Of a DNA stretch of 12,493 nucleotides, positions 7,959-12,493 are shown in pieces (positions within the stretch are counted from its first letter, which is position 1; each line of letters starts with the position of its first letter). The DNA comes from Beroe ovata (taxonomy: Eukaryota > Ctenophora > Nuda > Beroida > Beroidae), in the NCBI GenBank assembly GCA_946803715.1, contig CAMPET010000064.1, positions 90,081-102,573 on the forward strand, written 5' to 3'. The notes below the pieces were generated by a model that saw nothing but the letters and a program-made list of their open reading frames with translations, did no database searches and was not told the origin of the DNA. The position numbers and the translations under genes were made by a program.

Positions 7959-9013
7959 AACGAGTATACAATCATGAATTTGCATTAAGGATACTGTTAT
8001 CATGCATTGATACACATGCAAACAGACATGGGAGATATATCAAACCATTGTTTAGTTACAAGTCTGATTTTTATGTGAGAGTGTTTGTACAAGTTATACA
8101 ATCTCAATCTGAAGTTCAGAAGACATCCTCAAGACGGAGTTATGTCTATGACTGCGTGGGATGTCACAGTTTTTACCTCCAGAAACTAGGCAATCACACT
8201 CCTGGGACGCAGCATGTAACTCCTGGGAGAGGCCCTCCAATTACGCCCGAGTGTTCCCAATGTGGTAAAGACTTCTATATTGGGGGCCCAATATGGTCTG
8301 ATAAAATGCATGACTCTGAATTTCTCCAACATATGTTGAACCACATTTCTTCTGAAGGGCAATACCTTGGCACTAAAAAACGTATGACAGGCCTGCTTAT
8401 TGTGGCGCAAGAGGAACTGGATGATTGCCCTTTGTTTTATGAACTAAGTATGTTGAGTAAAACTATACACACCACCTGTCCTCCTCTGACTACATTCCGA
8501 TCTGCTTTGTTAAATGCTGGTTACCGAGTCTCACTGTCACATGTTTGCCCCAAGTCAGTGAAAACAAATGCTCCTCCCTCCCTCATATGGGATATAATGA
8601 GGTGCTGGGGGAAATTGAATCATGTCAAGGTCAGGGAACCTGAAACAGTTGCTGGAGCTATACTACGTATAGAACCCTCAACAGGGGTCGACTTTACCTT
8701 ACATCCTGAGGCTTCACTTGACAAAAATGTACACAGATTCCCTCCTAACCCTGAACCAAACTGGGGCCCCAAGGGCAGAGCAGGAAAGCGAAAGCCCGAT
8801 TCGGACTGCGAAAAAAGTGGTGATGAAAAACCCCCTAGGAAGAATGCAAAGAAAAACTCAGGGGATCTGAAAAAGTTTTCCTGCAAGAGATTTGAGATGA
8901 ATCAGTGTGATCTTGGAGAAAAGTGTCGTTATTCTCATTCGGTTAAAGAGGATATGAATGGTATTGAGAATTCTACTACTATTCAGAATGAACACGGACC
9001 TACAGTTCTGTAA
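7934..9013 (+). CDS. TRMT1: tRNA (guanine26-N2)-dimethyltransferase, C-terminal part
   Basis: Continuation of TRMT1 in a different frame, open from 7934 after a TAA at 7931-7933. There is no ATG at the front (the codon at 7955 is TTG), so it is not an independent gene. Numbering from 7955: HEFALRILL (7-15) and DFYVRVFV (38-45) are family-typical; a zinc-binding set C67-C70/C100-C103 lies in the C-terminal domain; LWDIMRCW-type and NPE.NWGPKGRAG segments follow; then a Lys/Arg-rich stretch (GKRKP, PPRKNAKK) that could be a nuclear localisation signal. Near the end is a CCCH zinc finger, C310-C318-C324-H328 (CX7CX5CX3H), as in vertebrate TRMT1. The stop is TAA at 9011-9013. I see no canonical AATAAA in the next 250 bases and no A-tail. 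Confidence 0.9.
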   Translation, partial: VWHGSIPLKRVYNHEFALRILLSCIDTHANRHGRYIKPLFSYKSDFYVRVFVQVIQSQSEVQKTSSRRSYVYDCVGCHSFYLQKLGNHTPGTQHVTPGRGPPITPECSQCGKDFYIGGPIWSDKMHDSEFLQHMLNHISSEGQYLGTKKRMTGLLIVAQEELDDCPLFYELSMLSKTIHTTCPPLTTFRSALLNAGYRVSLSHVCPKSVKTNAPPSLIWDIMRCWGKLNHVKVREPETVAGAILRIEPSTGVDFTLHPEASLDKNVHRFPPNPEPNWGPKGRAGKRKPDSDCEKSGDEKPPRKNAKKNSGDLKKFSCKRFEMNQCDLGEKCRYSHSVKEDMNGIENSTTIQNEHGPTVL

Positions 9014-9660
9014 AAAATTCATGATGTTATTTCTTTGAAGTGACTATAAACCAAATAACTTATTAGTTTTTACCAAATTATTTGACATAGGTATGCAATT
9101 TGTTGTCAGTTGATAAATCGATTCTTTAATAAGGATTTAGATTTGGAGTGTTCACCCTAGATCAGAAGCAATTGTTTTGCACTAGTCTTCCGTCAAATGT
9201 GACATGTTTTATAATTTTATATGACTCTTCAATCATTTTAATAAGTCTAGTCGCCTTACTCATACTGAATTAGTGTTGATTTGCGAAGAGATTTGGTCAC
9301 TCATATGACACTATTATTAACACTTGCCACTTATGCTTGCCTGGCAATGTACAACATTTTGCATCCAATAATCCCTCGACTAAGCGCAGACCTGCAACGT
9401 GTGCCTGAAATTGGTATACAGAGAAATGCATGCCACTTGTATGTAAATGCTACTGGTCTGGTAAACAAAAAATATATATTCATAACTACAGGACGTTCAA
9501 CTTGCTGTAATATACTCGTCCTTTGGAACAATGCAGCAATAATTTCTCAAACAGTCGATTGATTGATTCCTCAGTCTTGTTGAATCATCGTACAACTTTC
9601 AACCGACAAAAGTGTGAAAATGGTTTTATTCGCCTAATGACTTAATCACGGCCCAACCTT

Positions 9661-9735
9661 TGTTCTTCAGCTGCTTTTTCAAAGATCATACGGTGGTTCC
9701 TACCGCCGGATTGTTATGATACACCGATATCTGTC
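9661..9735 (+). repeat. Diverged repeat C, copy 1
   Basis: TTGTTCTTCAGCTGCTTT, then CATACGGTGGTTCCTACCG, resembles TGTTGTTCACAGCTGCTTT, then CATACGACGCGGTTTCCACCG, at 10638. Both contain a small palindrome (GGT...ACC) at the same place. Similarity is partial, with a gap of several bases, so the relation is uncertain. Confidence 0.3.
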
Positions 9736-10380
9736 CACGAACAAGAGTTGAGCTCTAATTAGTTCAAAATTCATATAATCTACGTATGATCCGGTGTCAT
9801 TCGATTATATTAGGTGATTGTCAATAGAATTGAGCGTGTTTGTGAAATGTGTTGTTTTTGTAGTTATGTTTCATCTTCTTGCTACAGCGTACAACAATAC
9901 ATGTATACCTATTGTTAACACGTTTATTAACTTCATTCATTATGTAAGTCATACTCTATGTAAGGGCGTTATTCTACTTTTCATGGAACCAAGAGGTATT
10001 TGAGTTTTGGCACATTTTCCTGCATGTCTCCCAATAGTTTTCGTGAGAGCACGGTATTATAAACCGGGCACACCTGTTACGTCAATGTTTGCCTAGCTGT
10101 GATGGGTTAGAGGCTTAATTGTATTTGAATCCATCATTGTTCTTACACATACGTCATACAGTCCCAATCACTCACTCGCACACTCGCATGATACAGAGCA
10201 CACAGACACACTACCATATATAGCATTCTTTGAGCTGGCAATTTTATTATTTCTGTTCAGTTATCCAGAAACGGTATTATCATGTATTCGCTACCTACAT
10301 ATCATATAGTACACTGGTCACTCCAGAAATAGGATGGATTCAGGAGTGAATCGTTGCTTCGTTTTTGTTTCATTCGGCTG

Positions 10381-10436
10381 GTATTATGATTAAATAATAT
10401 TCTCTCCGTGATATATAAAACAGATACACATTTCAA
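10381..10436 (+). repeat. Dispersed repeat B, copy 2
   Basis: Second copy of the segment at 7208-7266, in the same orientation. It keeps GTATTATG, TAATATTCTCTC, and TATAAAACAGATA followed by ATTTCAA. The left arm of the foldback element next to copy 1 is not recognisable here, so this is a partial or eroded copy. Confidence 0.65.
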
Positions 10437-10637
10437 AACAAAATATGTAGTCTGTCCCGGAATGAGAGCAGTCAAAACAACGAAAGGTATTAGCTGCTAT
10501 AATTTTGCACTACGAGCACTATTATCAGAAATGGAGGGCGTGCAACTTTAGCGGATATGATGCCCGGAGAGTATTATAAAGTTGCAGTAAACCTAAACTA
10601 TAATGTCGTAGTTTTTTAATTATTATTCGTCATTGAG

Positions 10638-10700
10638 ATGTTGTTCACAGCTGCTTTCATACGACGCGGTTTCCACCGAATTATCGAGGACTTGTCGACA
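10638..10700 (+). repeat. Diverged repeat C, copy 2
   Basis: Partner of the segment at 9661-9735, sharing CAGCTGCTTT, then CATACG and a GGTTTCCACC palindrome. It is diverged enough that an alignment score is needed before accepting it. Confidence 0.3.
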
Positions 10701-10992
10701 ACATTACCTAGTCAGTCCTACTTCATTCTCACTGCTTCTTCCCGAATTGTGGAAAACCTACAAATCCATTTTCTGTTTAACATCTTTTAACACTTTATCC
10801 TAATTCTATGACCTATAGAGTCTAGAATTATTTGATGCACATCTCACTGACTTATTCGATAACACACTAAGTCAAGACTGGCAGACCAGATGCCAATTTA
10901 ACTGTTTGTCGTTATACCTATAAGTATGCAATAATTCCTCAAGAATGAATTCTTTAGAATGTAAAAGTGAGCAGAAGTGATGATCGCTCAAT

Positions 10993-11014
10993 GCTCATAC
11001 ATCGCTCATACATC
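10993..11014 (+). repeat. 11-base tandem repeat, two units
   Basis: GCTCATACATC occurs twice head to tail, followed by a partial third unit (GCT). A simple slippage repeat; no function inferred. Confidence 0.8.
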
Positions 11015-11159
11015 GCTGACGTGCATAAGTAGGCACTATATTTTATTATCAATATCTCCCATACTATCGTGGTGTGCGTGGTGCAGTGATAACTATTATT
11101 TAGTACACAATAGTATACATTGCCTCTCTCCCTCTGAGCAGCTCTTGTTCAGGTAGTAT

Positions 11160-11181
11160 CTGTGTGTGTGTGTGTGTGTGN
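11160..11181. repeat. (TG)n microsatellite ending in an N
   Basis: A pure TG run of about 20 bases ending in one undetermined base at 11181, directly before the terminal inverted repeat of the element starting at 11182. The N marks low assembly confidence, so array length and the exact insertion junction are unreliable. Confidence 0.9.
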
Positions 11182-11209
11182 CGGCAGTAAGTGGCTAGAC
11201 GGCATCACA

Positions 11210-11253
11210 CTATCTGGTCAAAAGTCCAAACCACCCACCAACCCACCAGATAG
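11210..11253. repeat. Subterminal hairpin in the transposon's left end
   Basis: CTATCTGG (11210-11217) is mirrored by CCAGATAG (11246-11253) around an ACC-rich loop. The stem word recurs near the right end (TATCTGG at 12251), so it may be part of a transposase-binding array. Confidence 0.6.
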
Positions 11254-11749
11254 CGCCCTGTCAGTAACTGGACACTCAAAAATAATTTTAGACCCACCCC
11301 CATAATTGGCAAAATACACAGTGTTTTCTATCCGATTTATTATTCAAGAGTGCCTTCGTACTTTGTATTGTAGACAGACCACAGGTAGACTAACGATGAC
11401 CATTTTTATGATCATAACTGGCAATTTCGTACTCTTGGAAATATAATCAGAAGTTCATAGAAATTTAAAGTTTTATGATGCTAGGTACTTAACTAAGTAG
11501 TAAGTATAGGTATTAGGTATGCATGTATATTATATGGTAGGATAGTTATCACTGAAAGCACAAGTTCATCATTCAAAATACCTAATGCATTGGATAATCC
11601 ATCGTAGATTATATTTTAGTTTATTAGATACAGTAGCTGCCACTCATGCACTGGCCACTGTGGAGTGTGAAATCATTCAAAGCATAAGTCATAGGTTATA
11701 ACTGGGTGCGGCCCGGCTTAGGCATATCAAGAATTGTCATAGTATCATC

Positions 11750-11799
11750 CTAGTAACTGTATCATAGTTCATACCATCACAGTATGATACAGTACCTAG
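11750..11799. repeat. Inverted repeat inside the transposon
   Basis: Arms 11750-11766 and 11783-11799 pair over 17 bases with two mismatches, including a perfect 11-base core ACTGTATCATA against TATGATACAGT. The loop is 16 bases. It could be a nested foldback or a chance AT-rich hairpin. Confidence 0.6.
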
Positions 11800-12466
11800 A
11801 ATCGAAAGAGGAAACGTCACTGAACTACTGAAGTTATACTTTTGCCGCATATCTGTTTATGTGCTTAACAATTTTTCATTCAATTATTGCAACAGTAACA
11901 CTATCCGCTGTCCGCTGATACGATATGACAAGTGAAGAGAGCTTTTTGAACAGTGATAGAAGCGAAAGTTCATAGAATCGAACATTCATTGCCACCACTG
12001 TCCACTGTCTTTGTTTTGTATTGCAGAACCAAACTAGCAGTTCACTTAGCTGTATTGATAGAGAATGACTAGTAAATTATAATGTACGTTCAATATACCT
12101 ACAAGATGTGTTTTTCATTCTCGTTAATCTTAGGCATGAAATTACATGTCGAAATGCAGTCAAAATTAAGACTTTCGCTCATTTCAAGTGGAAATTTTTA
12201 TAGCTTTGACTGAAATTTCCCCAAATTTCCGTCCACATAGCGTCTGTCGTTATCTGGACACGGGGTCAAAAGACCCACCCATCCCCCCATGTCGGTAAGT
12301 GTGATGCCGTCCATCTCACTTACTGCCGAACCCCCTTCCCGATATTGCATTTCCTATGCTGCATGATGTTCAGAGGTTATCACTTTATCAGTTGACAGGA
12401 GAATATACCTAGGTATATAATAGGTATATACATCGTGATGATAAGTAATCATTATCATGATTATGA

Positions 12467-12493
12467 ACACACACACACACACACACACACACA
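12467..12493. repeat. (AC)n microsatellite at window end
   Basis: An uninterrupted AC run reaching the last base, so it is truncated by the window or contig edge. Confidence 0.9.

Larger units (their letters stand above)
9014..11159. other. Intergenic stretch with diverged repeats, no supported gene
   Basis: Over 2 kb downstream of TRMT1. The open frames at 9281-9562 and 9818-10003 are short, begin with non-ATG codons and show no family features. Contents that can be supported are repeat B copy 2 (10381), a weak pair of related segments (9661 and 10641), an 11-base tandem repeat (10993) and a CA-rich patch near 10144-10210. No RNA gene was recognised. Confidence 0.5.
11182..12328. mobile_element. 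Non-autonomous DNA transposon (long MITE), about 1.15 kb
   Basis: The ends are inverted copies. The left end 11182-11210 and the reverse complement of 12299-12328 both read CGGCAGTAAGTG, a 4-5 base variable spacer, then GACGGCATCACAC. Inside the termini are subterminal motifs in direct orientation: GTCAGTAACTGGACAC (11260-11275) against GTCGTTATCTGGACAC (12247-12262), and GGTCAAAAG.CC followed by ACCCACC near both ends. The interior is AT-rich with no ORF of note, so movement would need a transposase supplied elsewhere. No target-site duplication can be read because the left junction is an N next to microsatellite. I do not assign a superfamily. Confidence 0.8.

Noticed and set aside
7941-7960. 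Programmed -1 ribosomal frameshift in TRMT1
   Set aside because: No X XXY YYZ slippery heptamer lies in the overlap, and no TRMT1 known to me uses frameshifting. Assembly error, mini-intron or pseudogenisation are simpler.
9281-9562. 93-codon open frame with hydrophobic N-terminal part
   Set aside because: It opens on TTG, the first ATG is eight codons in, no family motif is recognisable, and the region is repeat-like AT-rich DNA. Treated as chance.
10095-10135. tRNA-like words (GGGTTAGAGGC, TTTGAATCC)
   Set aside because: No acceptor stem or cloverleaf could be formed around them.

Overview
The window looks like a piece of an AT-rich animal (metazoan) genome. One gene combines immunoglobulin, C-type lectin and sushi-type domains. 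Another is an animal-type tRNA methyltransferase TRMT1 with a C-terminal CCCH zinc finger. Intergenic DNA is wide and full of short palindromic repeats and microsatellites, and nothing points to bacterial organisation. I cannot fix the phylum; a marine invertebrate is my guess, as inference only. The window starts and ends in (TG/CA)n microsatellite, which suggests one whole assembly contig.

Layout. 1-886: microsatellite and unremarkable DNA, with a minus-strand poly(A) signal near 802-807. 887-2911 (-): intronless 674-residue surface protein with signal peptide, four Ig domains, a C-type lectin-like domain (CTLD), a sushi-like module and a probable GPI-anchor tail. 3500-4210 (-): small intronless membrane protein, most like TMEM186 (TMEM70/TMEM186/TMEM223 group). 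4217-7328: repeat-rich intergenic DNA. It holds three copies of one repeat family, one carrying a GC-rich inverted repeat of about 62 bp per arm, and a smaller foldback element just upstream of the next gene. 7329-9013 (+): TRMT1, intronless, but split over two reading frames between 7941 and 7955. 9014-11160: no convincing gene, only diverged repeats. 11182-12328: a non-coding element of about 1.15 kb with strong 29/30-bp terminal inverted repeats. 12329-12493: AT-rich flank running into (AC)n.

The three genes share no evident pathway: a cell-surface recognition or adhesion protein, a probable mitochondrial inner-membrane factor and a tRNA-modifying enzyme. The observations most worth following are the Ig4-CTLD-sushi-GPI architecture with a paired loss of one lectin disulfide, the frame break in an otherwise intact TRMT1, and the nested palindromic repeat families.
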